DNA of 64,000 nucleotides from SVEL01 sp045126215 (GCA_045126215.1 JBGVOD010000036.1:10209-74208), one strand, 5' to 3'; shown: positions 34,311 to 43,635, counted from the stretch's first letter. Program-made: numbers and translations. Notes: generated by a model not told the origin, from the letters alone.

Positions 34311-37061
34311 TTAATTATTATTCATCATTTGTTCAAGCTCACTAAGTGTCATAAGAACTCTTCTTGGCTTTGTTCCTTCTTCATCACCTACAACCCCTGC
34401 CTCATAGAGCTGATCCATAATTCTGGCAGCTCTATTAAAACCAATCTTAAACATTCGTTGTAACATACTGGTTGATGCTTTTTCTTTTTCTATAACAAAC
34501 TTTGCTGCCTCAAAGAAATAATCATCTCTTCCATCTCCATCCGCTTGTCCACCAGCGCCGACACTCTGTGATGGTTCAAAGTTCATTAAACTGCTTTCGT
34601 AATTTGTATCTGCTCCCTGTTCTTTTAAGTATGCAACTACTCTTTGAACCTCTTCATCAGATACAAATGCCCCCTGTAATCTTACAGGTTTTACATATCC
34701 TGATGGGTAGAATAACATATCGCCATTTCCAAGAAGTTTCTCTGCGCCATTACTATCAATGACTGTCCTTGAATCTACACCTGATGAAACCATAAGTGCA
34801 CATCTTGATGGTATATTTGCCTTTATAAGACCTGTTACAACATCTACAGATGGTCGCTGTGTAGCAATGATAAGATGTATACCCGCTGCTCTTGCAAGCT
34901 GTGCCAGTCTACAGATTGACTCTTCCACTTCTTTTGCGGCAACCATCATCAAATCTGCTAACTCATCAATTACAATTACAATTTGTGGCATTTTCTCAAG
35001 TCCCATTTCATTTCCAAGAGTTGATACCTTTTCATTATATCCCTTCAAGTCTCTTACATTAAAATCAGCAAACTTTTTATATCTCTCCGACATTTCATTT
35101 ACTGCCCATTTAAGAGTATTTGAAGCAAGTTTTGGGTCTGTTACAACTGGCTGTAACAGATGTGGAATGCCATTATAAACGCCAAATTCAACAACCTTAG
35201 GGTCTACTATTATAAGTCTTACTTCTGAAGGTTTTGCCCTGAAAAGAATACTCATAATTATTGAATTAGTAAATACAGACTTACCTGAACCTGTGGTACC
35301 AGCAACAAGTAAATGTGGCATTTTTGCAATATCTCCAACAATTACCTGACCTGCAATATCCTTACCTGCTGCAAATGCAATCTTTGAACTATTTCCCATA
35401 AGTTCTTTTGATTCAATAAGCTCTCTTATAAGAACTGACTCTCTCTTTTCATTTGGAACTTCAATACCAATAGTAGTCTTCCCTGGTATTGGCTCAATTC
35501 TTATATCTGTAACTGCAAGATTCAATTTTATATCATCTGCAAGTGATGTAATTTTATTAAGTCGAGTTCCAATCTCCGGCTGAATTTCATATCTTGTAAC
35601 AGATGGTCCTCTGCTATAATCAACTACCTGGGCATTTACACCAAATGTCTCAAGAATCTGTGATAATTTAGATGCCATTTCTTTAAGATTAGATGAATTT
35701 CCCGAATTACCTGTATTTGTATTCTTATTCAAAAGATTTGTACTAGGAAGCTTATAGTTCTTGTTAATCTTTTTGACTTGGTTATTTACATTATTATTAG
35801 CATTATTATTTGTAGTATTATTTGCATTATTAGTATTATTAGTATTATTTGCACTATAAGCACTACCAGTATTAATATTGACTGAAGTGGTTGTAGAAAC
35901 AGGTGGCTTACTATCAGAAGCTGTCTTAACCGTTCCGGTAGAAAATGCCTTCCTACTCATAATATTCTTTGCTGATTCAGATACTTCAATTCTTTCCTTT
36001 GGCTTAAATAAGCCGTCCTCATCTACATGAAGTTCTGCTTGTGCCATTGCATCATAATGTGCCTGTAGTGCTCTCTCTTCTTCATCATCTTCCAAAGTCG
36101 ATAAATGAACATCATCTTCTTTATTTATCTCATCAAGCTCTATATGTCCTTTATATATCTCTTTATCTTTAGAAGATATATTTTTCATAACATCATCATT
36201 TATCTCATGAACATCATAATCTTCTTCATCTGTATCGCCTTTAATCTTTTGAATAGCTACACCACGAACCTGATTATCCATTCTCTTATCTTTCTTTTGA
36301 TAAGCCCTCTCTGCCTTATAGTCATGAGCTGTTTTTTTGATTCTCTTTGTCTCAGTTTTTGCGGTTTCGTAAACAACATTACTACTCTTCTTTACTCCGC
36401 CAATAAAAGACTTTTCAGTAAGGAAAACAACTGCAATAATTATTAATACGAATAAAACAATATATGTACCAAGTGTTCCCATAAGCGAATGAAGCGTTTT
36501 CTCAATAAGTGCTCCAAAAAATCCACCACCTGAAAGTTCTTTACCACATAATCCATAATAGTCAAATACTGATATTTCACTATCATAGTCCATAAATACA
36601 AGCTGAACAAGAGCTGCAAGAAGTACATAGAGCATACCACCGGATACAAGCTTAATTATGCATTTTCTATTATTTTTATTTGAAATATAAAATCCTATTC
36701 CAATAAAAACAACAATAGGCAAAATATATGCTAAAAAGCCAAAAAGCCCAAACATAAAGTATCTTAAATAATCACCTACCGGAGATAAAAAGCCGAAGTT
36801 ACTAAGCATCAATAAAATAGTAACCGCAATAGAAACAATGAGAAAAATCTCATTTCTTAAATTCTTTTCCTTTTCCGTCAGTTCATATTTTTCTCTTGGC
36901 TCTCTTATGTCCTCTGCATTATTCTTACCCTTTGCTTTTGACGATGCCTTTACTCTGCTGTTTACTTCTGTTTTTGTACTTTTTGAAGAATTCTTCGTGA
37001 CTTTAGCACTGTTTTTTTTATTTGAAGTTGTTCTTGAAGTTTTAGTATTACCAGTTGCCAA
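34311..37061 (-). CDS. ftsK: FtsK/SpoIIIE DNA translocase
   Basis: Septal DNA pump that moves chromosomes into daughter cells or forespores. The 916 residues start at TTG with GGAGG 8 nt upstream. A basic Lys/Ser/Thr-rich tail (1-55) is followed by four membrane helices (about 68-225), then a long linker with an Asn/Thr-rich stretch (about residues 400-430), and the motor domain with Walker A GTTGSGKS (about 587-594) and DELADLMM. The C-terminal gamma winged helix with SMLQRMFKIGFNRAARI recognises oriented chromosome motifs. A sporulation role is possible but not shown. It is 31 bp after uppP. Confidence 0.95.
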   Translation of the reverse strand: MATGNTKTSRTTSNKKNSAKVTKNSSKSTKTEVNSRVKASSKAKGKNNAEDIREPREKYELTEKEKNLRNEIFLIVSIAVTILLMLSNFGFLSPVGDYLRYFMFGLFGFLAYILPIVVFIGIGFYISNKNNRKCIIKLVSGGMLYVLLAALVQLVFMDYDSEISVFDYYGLCGKELSGGGFFGALIEKTLHSLMGTLGTYIVLFVLIIIAVVFLTEKSFIGGVKKSSNVVYETAKTETKRIKKTAHDYKAERAYQKKDKRMDNQVRGVAIQKIKGDTDEEDYDVHEINDDVMKNISSKDKEIYKGHIELDEINKEDDVHLSTLEDDEEERALQAHYDAMAQAELHVDEDGLFKPKERIEVSESAKNIMSRKAFSTGTVKTASDSKPPVSTTTSVNINTGSAYSANNTNNTNNANNTTNNNANNNVNNQVKKINKNYKLPSTNLLNKNTNTGNSGNSSNLKEMASKLSQILETFGVNAQVVDYSRGPSVTRYEIQPEIGTRLNKITSLADDIKLNLAVTDIRIEPIPGKTTIGIEVPNEKRESVLIRELIESKELMGNSSKIAFAAGKDIAGQVIVGDIAKMPHLLVAGTTGSGKSVFTNSIIMSILFRAKPSEVRLIIVDPKVVEFGVYNGIPHLLQPVVTDPKLASNTLKWAVNEMSERYKKFADFNVRDLKGYNEKVSTLGNEMGLEKMPQIVIVIDELADLMMVAAKEVEESICRLAQLARAAGIHLIIATQRPSVDVVTGLIKANIPSRCALMVSSGVDSRTVIDSNGAEKLLGNGDMLFYPSGYVKPVRLQGAFVSDEEVQRVVAYLKEQGADTNYESSLMNFEPSQSVGAGGQADGDGRDDYFFEAAKFVIEKEKASTSMLQRMFKIGFNRAARIMDQLYEAGVVGDEEGTKPRRVLMTLSELEQMMNNN

Positions 37062-37092
37062 ATTTAAATTCCTCCAAATTTAATAATGTCTT

Positions 37093-37980
37093 TTATTTCA
37101 AAAAATATGAAAATATTGCAATAGCTCCAACTATGTAGCAGTAAACAGAAAATCCGAAGAATTTCTTATTTCTAACAACCTTAAGCATAGTCTTTATACA
37201 TATATATCCAACAACAGCAGCAACTATCATACCTATGATATAATTTAATATTTCACCACCTGATATTGATTCCGTTGTTACGTCCTTTACTTGTAACACT
37301 GCCGCTCCTAAAATAACTGGAATAGACATAATAAACGAATACTTTACTGCAAATTTTCTATCCATTTTACTTACAAGACAAGCTACAATTGTAGTTCCAG
37401 ATCTTGAAATACCAGGTAAAGTTGCGATTCCCTGACATACACCTACTACTGCAGCATTTTTATAAGAAACTGTGTTCTCATTCTTTTTGCCATCTGGTGT
37501 ATTATCGGCAATAAGTAACAATGTACCTGTAATTAACAAACATATACCAGGAATAATTAAAGCTGTAGATGCAGCCTCAATAATATCATCAAACAAAATA
37601 CCCATAATACCTGTTGGAATAGTAGTAACAATTACCAGCATAGCAAATCTTCTGTATGGTGTACTTATAACTTTGAGATAATCTTTCTTTTTAAATTCTT
37701 TTTGATTTTTCTTTATCATATTTATAAAGAAATATCCTATATTCTTACACGCATCAACAACAATTCCAAATCCATTAATTATTAATTCAAGAATATCCTT
37801 GTAAAATGCTATACATACAGCAACTAATGTGCCTACATGAAGTAATACATCAAATAGAAGACCAACCTCCTGTAAACCAAACAAATTCTTAAAAATAGCC
37901 AAGTGACCAGAACTACTTACAGGTAAAAATTCAGTAACACCCTGAATAATTCCCATAAGAATTGATTCAAATAAATTCAT
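37093..37980 (-). CDS. uppP: Undecaprenyl-diphosphatase (BacA/UppP)
   Basis: Integral membrane phosphatase that recycles the lipid carrier for wall synthesis; it can give bacitracin tolerance. The 295 residues contain several hydrophobic helices and the two family motifs: GVTEFLPVSSSGHL near residues 14-27 and PGISRSGTT near 188-196. The start has GGAGG 6 nt upstream. A Lys-rich cytoplasmic loop (KKNQKEFKKKDYLK) sits near 90-104. It precedes ftsK and is otherwise a single gene. Confidence 0.95.
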   Translation of the reverse strand: MNLFESILMGIIQGVTEFLPVSSSGHLAIFKNLFGLQEVGLLFDVLLHVGTLVAVCIAFYKDILELIINGFGIVVDACKNIGYFFINMIKKNQKEFKKKDYLKVISTPYRRFAMLVIVTTIPTGIMGILFDDIIEAASTALIIPGICLLITGTLLLIADNTPDGKKNENTVSYKNAAVVGVCQGIATLPGISRSGTTIVACLVSKMDRKFAVKYSFIMSIPVILGAAVLQVKDVTTESISGGEILNYIIGMIVAAVVGYICIKTMLKVVRNKKFFGFSVYCYIVGAIAIFSYFLK

Positions 37981-38046
37981 ACTGCCTCCAATAAATATTT
38001 TTATACATACCGTTTTATTTTACTATTTATTAGAAGTAAATTCAAC

Positions 38047-38727
38047 TTATTTCTTTTTCCTTTTGTCAATCATATCATTAAGCTTATTTAATGCATCCCT
38101 TATTCCTCCAACTTCATCAATAATCCCCTCTTTTACTGCCTGTTCTCCAACAAGAATAGTTCCCAAATCCTTTGTCAGCATCCCTGTATTCATTAAAAGC
38201 TTTGTAAATCTATCCTCTGTGATATCTGAATGTTCACATACAAATCCAACTATTCTGTCCTGAATAAGCTTGAAATAATCGTATGTTTGAGGGGCACCAA
38301 TGAACAATCCTGTCATTCTTACAGGATGCACAACCATAGTTCCTGTAGGAACAATAAAAGAATACTCTGTTGAAACAGCAATTGGAACACCTATAGAATG
38401 TGACCCTCCAAGTACAAGAGACACTGTAGGTTTGCTTAAACTTGCTATCATTTCCGATATTGCTAATCCACTTTCAACATCACCTCCACAAGTCTGCATA
38501 AGTACAAGAAGACCATCCTTTGTATCATCATCCTCAAATTCTGCTAATTGAGGTAAAATATGCTCATACTTTGTTGTTTTGCTGTTACTTCCCATTATTT
38601 CATGCCCCTCAATTTCACCAATTATAGAGATAAGCTGAATTCTTTTATCCTTTCTATTTCCATCCAAAACAGCCTGTCCATACTTCTCAATAGAATCGTC
38701 ATTGTCTTTTCGCTTCTTATCTGACAT
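38047..38727 (-). CDS. tepA: ClpP-fold serine protease TepA-like
   Basis: Cytosolic ClpP-family peptidase related to Bacillus TepA, implicated in protein export or in degradation during sporulation and germination. The 226 residues include GGDVESGLAI near 81-90 and GGSHSIGVPIAV near 107-118, where Ser111 is the likely nucleophile. MVVHPVRMTG near 131-140 gives the catalytic His134. An acidic partner likely lies near residue 185. The N- and C-termini are strongly Lys-rich. Its ATG follows a GGAGG that is buried in an 11-bp stem followed by seven Us (separate entry), suggesting RNA-level control. Name by family resemblance; substrates unknown. Confidence 0.88.
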   Translation of the reverse strand: MSDKKRKDNDDSIEKYGQAVLDGNRKDKRIQLISIIGEIEGHEIMGSNSKTTKYEHILPQLAEFEDDDTKDGLLVLMQTCGGDVESGLAISEMIASLSKPTVSLVLGGSHSIGVPIAVSTEYSFIVPTGTMVVHPVRMTGLFIGAPQTYDYFKLIQDRIVGFVCEHSDITEDRFTKLLMNTGMLTKDLGTILVGEQAVKEGIIDEVGGIRDALNKLNDMIDKRKKK

Positions 38728-38777
38728 AAAAAAACCTCCATATACATTCTAACTTTCTGTCACATAGTATATGGAAG
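38728..38777 (-). promoter_or_regulatory. tepA leader: 11-bp stem burying GGAGG, then U7 and ATG
   Basis: Arms at 38767-38777 and 38735-38745 pair over 11 bp (one G-U) around a 21-nt loop. The 3' arm is GUAUAUGGAGG, containing the whole ribosome site. It is followed by UUUUUUU and the AUG. A likely promoter, TTTTGA-17-TATAAA, lies about 40 bp before the stem. The same layout occurs before yfbR. It could act as a terminator, an SD switch or both. Confidence 0.6.
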
Positions 38778-38873
38778 TTTCTTCTTTTTATTCTAATTTA
38801 CTATTTTTATAATCATATGATATAAGGTTCAAAAAACCTTTAAACATCCTATATTTATCAGTCATTAACAGAC

Positions 38874-39641
38874 TTAGTATGATATAACATCTTCAAACTT
38901 CATGCTTCCACCAAAAATATCAAGTGCACTTCCGATAGTAAAGTCAACTTTTCCTTTACCATATTCCATAAGCTCATTGAGGTCATCAAATGAACTTATG
39001 CCTCCTGCATACGTAGCCTTGATATCCTTAAGATTTCCAAGCATTATGGCAACATCTTTTTCTATTCCTTTAGACTTTCCTTCCACATCTACTGCATGAA
39101 TGAGGAATTCATCACAATATTCCTTTAGCTCATAGAAAACATCTGTACACAATACCACATCTGTAAATTTCTGCCATCTGTCTGTAACAATATAATATAA
39201 GTCATCTTTCTTTCTACAGCTAAGATCAAGAACCAGATGCTCTTTTCCGACTGTCTCAGATATTTTTTTCAAATTATCATAGTTAATTTTGCCGTCCTTA
39301 AATACATAAGACGTAACAATTACATGAGAAGCTCCCTGATCAATATAAAACCTTGCATTTTCAGCATTAATTCCTCCACCAATCTGCAAACCGCCTCTAT
39401 ATGCATTCAATGCCTTGATTGCCTGGTTGCGTGAAGCCTCATAATACTGTGAATCTGCACCATTTAAAATAATTATATGACCACCGACAATGTTCTTATC
39501 CCTATAAAGTTTTGCATAGTACGACGCATCATAGGACGATACAAAATTCTCTTTTGCAATATCGTTCTCATCTTTTAAACTACCACCAACAATTTGTTTC
39601 ACTTCACCATTATGAATATCTATACAAGGTCTAAATTTCAT
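38874..39641 (-). CDS. hisA: Phosphoribosylformimino-AICAR-P isomerase, eukaryote-like HisA
   Basis: Fourth step of histidine synthesis, the Amadori isomerisation of ProFAR to PRFAR. The 255-residue TIM barrel resembles the fungal/plant HIS6 subtype more than classical bacterial HisA: it starts FRPCIDIHNGEVKQIVGGSL, with LQIGGGINAENA near 86-97, VTSYVFKDG, and a late TYAGGISSFDDL. The catalytic aspartates (residue 8 and one in LVLDLSC) are visible. It is not in a his operon here, so it either serves a scattered pathway or was acquired. GAGAGG precedes the ATG. A hairpin AAGGTT/AACCTT follows the stop. Confidence 0.88.
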   Translation of the reverse strand: MKFRPCIDIHNGEVKQIVGGSLKDENDIAKENFVSSYDASYYAKLYRDKNIVGGHIIILNGADSQYYEASRNQAIKALNAYRGGLQIGGGINAENARFYIDQGASHVIVTSYVFKDGKINYDNLKKISETVGKEHLVLDLSCRKKDDLYYIVTDRWQKFTDVVLCTDVFYELKEYCDEFLIHAVDVEGKSKGIEKDVAIMLGNLKDIKATYAGGISSFDDLNELMEYGKGKVDFTIGSALDIFGGSMKFEDVISY

Positions 39642-39678
39642 ATCTAACCTCTCTAACTATAGTTTTTTAATCCTGTAT

Positions 39679-40914
39679 CTATTTAATCTTTCCTGCAATT
39701 GCAAGGCTCATCTTATCAAGCACAAGATAATCTCTAATACATTTATTAACACTTTCAATCGAGACCTTCTGAATACCTTTTATGCTTTCCTTAAATGGAA
39801 TTATCCTATTATAAAACATAATCGCCTTTGCATTGCTATTCATAAGACTTACAGTATTATCCTGATTCAATGTCATTTCAACAGTTACCTGCTTCTTTGC
39901 ATTTTCAAGTTCTTCCTCTGTGATGCCATCTTTACGCAAATCTGTAATTATCTTTTTAACAAGATTAATTACTGTATCTTTTTGAGATGGATTAAGTGCA
40001 CCATATATATGGAACAATCCGGTATCAGAAAAAGAGCTTCCATATGAACATATATTATATGTCAATCCTTTATCTTCACGAATCTCCTGAAAGAGTCTTG
40101 AATTTACATCCCCTCCCAAAATGGCATTTAAAATAGTAAACTCATATCTGCTCTCATCAATAAATGAAGGAATCTCAAAGGCAATATTTATGTGAATCTG
40201 TTCTATATCCTTCTCTTTGCTAAAAATAACTGGCTTATATACAGGCTTTTTCCTGCCATATGTGGGGGCATTTTTTTTACTGCCCTTCTTAATTTTTGCA
40301 AAAGACTTCTCTATTTTTTCAAGTATATCCTGACTATCGAAATTTCCTGCTACAGAGATAACAATGTTACTACCAACATAATATTCATCCATAAATTCCA
40401 CAATGTCACTCTTTGAAAAGGCTTTAACATTCTTTTTCTTGCCCGAAATCAAATATCCAAGGGGATGATCCTTAAATACCTTTTTTTGAAGATACTCATG
40501 TACATAATCCTCTGCCGAATCATTGTACATATCGATTTCTTCCATGACAACGCCCTTTTCTTTCTCTATATCCTCTTCATCAAGAAGTGGATTGCAAATC
40601 ATATCTCCTAATAATTCTATGGCTATAGGTAAGTACTCTTTAAGAGTCTTACAGTAATATGAAGTACACTCCTTGCTTGTATAAGCATTTAAATTACCGC
40701 CAAGAACGGCAGTGGATATCGCAATATCCCTTGCCGTTCTTGTTGTGGTTCCTTTAAACAGCATATGCTCAATCATATGAGCAATGCCATTATTTTTTTT
40801 ATCCTCGTCTCTTGAACCAACTCCAACCCATACACCTATTGATGCAGAATTAAAATGTCTATTCTGTTCAAGAACTACTTGTATTCCATTATCTAATACG
40901 TATTGATTAATCAT
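39679..40914 (-). CDS. M16 family zinc peptidase (YmxG/MPP-like)
   Basis: Processing-peptidase-type metalloprotease, 411 residues. The inverted zinc motif HMIEH is at residues 46-50, with the distal glutamate pair in GVVMEEIDMY near 125-126. The second half is the usual inactive M16 repeat (RLFQEIREDKGLTY near 270). In Bacillus, a gene of this type (mlpA/ymxG) also stands directly downstream of pnpA. No signal peptide, so it is cytosolic. Its start overlaps the pnp end by 8 bp, so translation is coupled. Physiological substrate unknown. Confidence 0.93.
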   Translation of the reverse strand: MINQYVLDNGIQVVLEQNRHFNSASIGVWVGVGSRDEDKKNNGIAHMIEHMLFKGTTTRTARDIAISTAVLGGNLNAYTSKECTSYYCKTLKEYLPIAIELLGDMICNPLLDEEDIEKEKGVVMEEIDMYNDSAEDYVHEYLQKKVFKDHPLGYLISGKKKNVKAFSKSDIVEFMDEYYVGSNIVISVAGNFDSQDILEKIEKSFAKIKKGSKKNAPTYGRKKPVYKPVIFSKEKDIEQIHINIAFEIPSFIDESRYEFTILNAILGGDVNSRLFQEIREDKGLTYNICSYGSSFSDTGLFHIYGALNPSQKDTVINLVKKIITDLRKDGITEEELENAKKQVTVEMTLNQDNTVSLMNSNAKAIMFYNRIIPFKESIKGIQKVSIESVNKCIRDYLVLDKMSLAIAGKIK

Positions 40915-42997
40915 TCTTTACATCTTTCATACTGAAGCTGATTCTGCCCATCTTATCCTTACCAAGACATACTACCTTAACCACATCACCTAATGTAAGA
41001 ACATCTTCTACTCTGTTAATTCTTTCATTAGAAAGTTTTGAAATATGAACCATACCTTCTTTGCCTGGTGCAAATTCAAGGAATGCACCAAACTCTTTTA
41101 TACTGATGACCTTTCCTTCAAATACCTGACCTTCTTCAAAATCAGTAGCAATTGTCTGAATCATCTTTACAGCCTTGTCCATATCTTCAGCTACAACACC
41201 ACATACTGAAACTGCACCATCATCAGTGATATCAATTTTAACACCTGTCTGTTCGATGATTGCATTGATAACCTTACCTCTTTGTCCAACAACATCACCA
41301 ATCTTTGCAGGATCAATCTGAATCTGAACGATCTTTGGAGCAAATTCGCCAACTTCTTTTCTAGGCTCTGCAATTGCTTTGCTCATACAATTTTCCATAA
41401 TGAACATTCTTGCTTCTCTACATCTTGCGATTGCACCTTCTACAATTTCTCTTGTAAGACCATGAATCTTAATATCCATCTGAATAGCTGTAATACCGGC
41501 ATCTGTACCTGTTACCTTAAAGTCCATATCTCCAAAGAAATCTTCAAGTCCCTGAATATCTGTTAAAAGGATGAAATCATCATCTGTTTCACCTGTAACA
41601 AGACCACATGAAATACCAGCAACCATCTTCTTGATTGGTACACCGGCTGCCATAAGAGACATACATGATGCACATGTTGAAGCCATTGATGTAGAACCAT
41701 TTGATTCAAATGTTTCTGATACTGTTCTAATAGCATATGGGAACTCTTCAGGGCTTGGAAGCACTGGAATAAGAGCTCTTTCTGCCAAAGCACCATGTCC
41801 GATTTCACGACGTCCAGGACCTCTTGAAACCTTTGTTTCACCAACAGAATATGCTGGGAAATTATAATGATGCATATATCTCTTTGAAGTTTCTGTCTCA
41901 TCAAGTCCATCAAGCTTCTGAGCCTCTGAAAGAGGTGCTAATGTACATACATTACAAATCTGTGTCTGTCCTCTTGTAAACATAGCAGAACCATGAACTC
42001 TAGGGATAATATCTACTTCTGCAGCAAGTGGTCTGATCTGTGTAATCTCACGACCGTCTGGACGCTTATGATCCTTCAAAATCATCTTTCTTACTGTCTT
42101 CTTTTCATACTGATAAACAGCTTCATCGATAAGTGCAAGCCATTCTTCATTGTCAGCAAAGCTCTCTGCTAACTTGTCTTTAAGAGCACGAATTCTATCT
42201 TCTCTAACCTGTTTTTCTTCAGCAAACATAACTACTTCCATATCTGCTGGAGGAACAATTTCCTTAATAGCTGCAAATAATTCTTCTGGAATTGCACAGC
42301 TTGTATATTCATGCTTTGGTTTACCACATTCAGCAACAATTTTATCAATAAATGCAATTATCTGCTGATTAACCTCATGAGCTTTATAGATAGCTTCAAT
42401 CATCTTATCTTCAGGAATTTCATTTGCACCTGCTTCAATCATAATAACCTTATCTCTTGTTGAAGCAACTGTAAGTTTAAGATCTGATACCTGATTTTGT
42501 GCTGAATTTGGATTGATAATAAATTCACCATTAATCATACCAACCTGTGTTGTTGCACATGGACCATCAAATGGGATATCTGAAATAGCCACTGCAATAG
42601 CTGAACCAAGCATAGCTGTAAGTTCTGGACTACATTCAGGATCAACACTCATTACCATATTGTTGATTGTAACATCATTTCTATAATCCTTTGGGAATAA
42701 AGGACGCATAGGACGGTCAATAACTCTTGATGTAAGGATTGCATTTTCAGATGCCTTTCCTTCTCTCTTGTTGAAACCTCCAGGAATCTTACCTACTGCA
42801 TATAACTTTTCTTCATATTCTACACTAAGTGGGAAGAAATCAATACCTTCTCTTGGTTTCTCTGATGCTGTTGCTGTAGATAATACAACAGTATCTCCAT
42901 AGTGCATAAATGCTGCACCATTTGCCTGTGCTGCTACTCTGCCGACATCAACTCTTAATGTTCTGCCTGCTAAGTCCATTTCAAAACTTTTAAACAT
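40907..42997 (-). CDS. pnp: Polyribonucleotide nucleotidyltransferase (PNPase)
   Basis: Phosphorolytic 3'-to-5' exoribonuclease and degradosome component. The 696 residues contain two RNase PH domains (the first opening LAGRTLRVDVGRVAAQANGA, in its natural order near 6-25; the second with TSMASTCASCMSLMAAG), a KH domain (IGDVVGQRGKVINAI) and a C-terminal S1 domain (VISIKEFGAFLEFAPGKEG). Catalytic aspartates lie in DFFGDMDFKVTGTD. It is preceded by a long hairpin leader and by rpsO, matching the rpsO-pnp order known from many bacteria. AAAGGAG precedes the ATG. Confidence 0.97.
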   Translation of the reverse strand: MFKSFEMDLAGRTLRVDVGRVAAQANGAAFMHYGDTVVLSTATASEKPREGIDFFPLSVEYEEKLYAVGKIPGGFNKREGKASENAILTSRVIDRPMRPLFPKDYRNDVTINNMVMSVDPECSPELTAMLGSAIAVAISDIPFDGPCATTQVGMINGEFIINPNSAQNQVSDLKLTVASTRDKVIMIEAGANEIPEDKMIEAIYKAHEVNQQIIAFIDKIVAECGKPKHEYTSCAIPEELFAAIKEIVPPADMEVVMFAEEKQVREDRIRALKDKLAESFADNEEWLALIDEAVYQYEKKTVRKMILKDHKRPDGREITQIRPLAAEVDIIPRVHGSAMFTRGQTQICNVCTLAPLSEAQKLDGLDETETSKRYMHHYNFPAYSVGETKVSRGPGRREIGHGALAERALIPVLPSPEEFPYAIRTVSETFESNGSTSMASTCASCMSLMAAGVPIKKMVAGISCGLVTGETDDDFILLTDIQGLEDFFGDMDFKVTGTDAGITAIQMDIKIHGLTREIVEGAIARCREARMFIMENCMSKAIAEPRKEVGEFAPKIVQIQIDPAKIGDVVGQRGKVINAIIEQTGVKIDITDDGAVSVCGVVAEDMDKAVKMIQTIATDFEEGQVFEGKVISIKEFGAFLEFAPGKEGMVHISKLSNERINRVEDVLTLGDVVKVVCLGKDKMGRISFSMKDVKND

Positions 42998-43034
42998 ATC
43001 TTTTCTCCTTTTGCCTTTTTATTTTAATTATCTG

Positions 43035-43131
43035 GCAGAAGATCCGAAAACACTTAAAAGGATACAAAACCTTATTATATTTCAAATAAATAATTATATA
43101 CTTTTAAGTGGTCTCGGCTTGGTTCTTCTGC
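43035..43131 (-). promoter_or_regulatory. pnp 5' leader: long interrupted hairpin
   Basis: Left arm 43035-43060 and right arm 43101-43131 form three collinear helices: GCAGAAGA/TCTTCTGC (8 bp), CCGA/TCGG (4 bp) and CACTTAAAAG/CTTTTAAGTG (10 bp), with a 40-nt AU-rich loop. It ends about 38 nt before the pnp AUG. The layout recalls the RNase III-cleaved leader that mediates PNPase autoregulation in E. coli; that analogy is inference. Confidence 0.65.
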
Positions 43132-43207
43132 AAATAATCTACTTTCCTTAAAAAAATACTTCATATAGATACGTAGTAAAATTAAGGAATAACTTTTATC
43201 ATAACAA

Positions 43208-43232
43208 TAGACAAGACCATTGGCCTTGTCTA
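43208..43232 (-). terminator. Hairpin after rpsO
   Basis: TAGACAAG-x-CC and GG-x-CTTGTCTA pair over 11 positions with one mismatch, 14 bp after the rpsO stop. In the minus-strand RNA it is followed by UUGUUAU, a weak U-tract. It probably gives partial termination or a 3' end for rpsO mRNA ahead of pnp. Confidence 0.55.
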
Positions 43233-43246
43233 CTGAAATAATTTTA

Positions 43247-43513
43247 TTATTTTCTGATTCCTAACTTTTCAATTAAAGCTCTGTATCCTTCAAGATCTTT
43301 CTTCTTTAAGTAGTCAAGTAAACCTCTTCTCTGACCAACCATCTTAAGAAGACCTCTTCTTGAATGATGATCCTTCTGATGAGTCTTTAAATGCTCTGTT
43401 AATTCGTTAATTCTTGTTGTTAAAATAGCAATCTGAACCTCTGGAGAACCTGTATCTTCTGGTGTTCTTCCGTATGCTTTAATAAGTTCTGCTTTCTTTT
43501 CCTTTGAAATCAT
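43247..43513 (-). CDS. rpsO: 30S ribosomal protein S15
   Basis: Primary 16S rRNA-binding protein of the 30S platform. The 88 residues match the family: GRTPEDTGSPEVQIAILTTRI in order near 15-35, HQKDHHSRRGLLKMVGQRR near 45-63, and a C-terminal LEGYRALIEKLGIRK. AGGAGG precedes the ATG by 8 nt. Its leader contains a structured region (43556-43602) that may bind S15 itself. It has its own near-consensus promoter and precedes pnp. Confidence 0.98.
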   Translation of the reverse strand: MISKEKKAELIKAYGRTPEDTGSPEVQIAILTTRINELTEHLKTHQKDHHSRRGLLKMVGQRRGLLDYLKKKDLEGYRALIEKLGIRK

Positions 43514-43555
43514 GTTTCAAACCTCCTAAAATAATCTAAATAATCGCCCTTTACT

Positions 43556-43602
43556 TGGTATCGGTTGGAGTTTCCTAATACTAGGTAACGGCTCAAATAC
43601 CA
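43556..43602 (-). promoter_or_regulatory. rpsO leader, candidate S15 autoregulatory RNA
   Basis: In the minus-strand RNA, UGGUAU and AUACCA close a 47-nt domain with inner helices GAG/CUC and CCUA/UAGG, consistent with a branched structure just downstream of the promoter and about 40 nt before the ribosome site. S15 leaders of several unrelated designs are known in Firmicutes and Proteobacteria; which class this is was not determined. Confidence 0.5.
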
Positions 43603-43606
43603 TTAA

Positions 43607-43635
43607 ACTATAACATAATATACACATTCGGTCAA
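43607..43635 (-). promoter_or_regulatory. rpsO promoter
   Basis: Minus-strand TTGACC (43630-43635), 17-bp spacer, TATAGT (43607-43612) with extended TGT. The transcript would begin just before the structured leader. Confidence 0.75.

Noticed and set aside
36105..36446. Plus-strand hydrophobic frame opposite ftsK
   Set aside because: Lies entirely within the ftsK linker coding region, with no ribosome site or neighbours on that strand.
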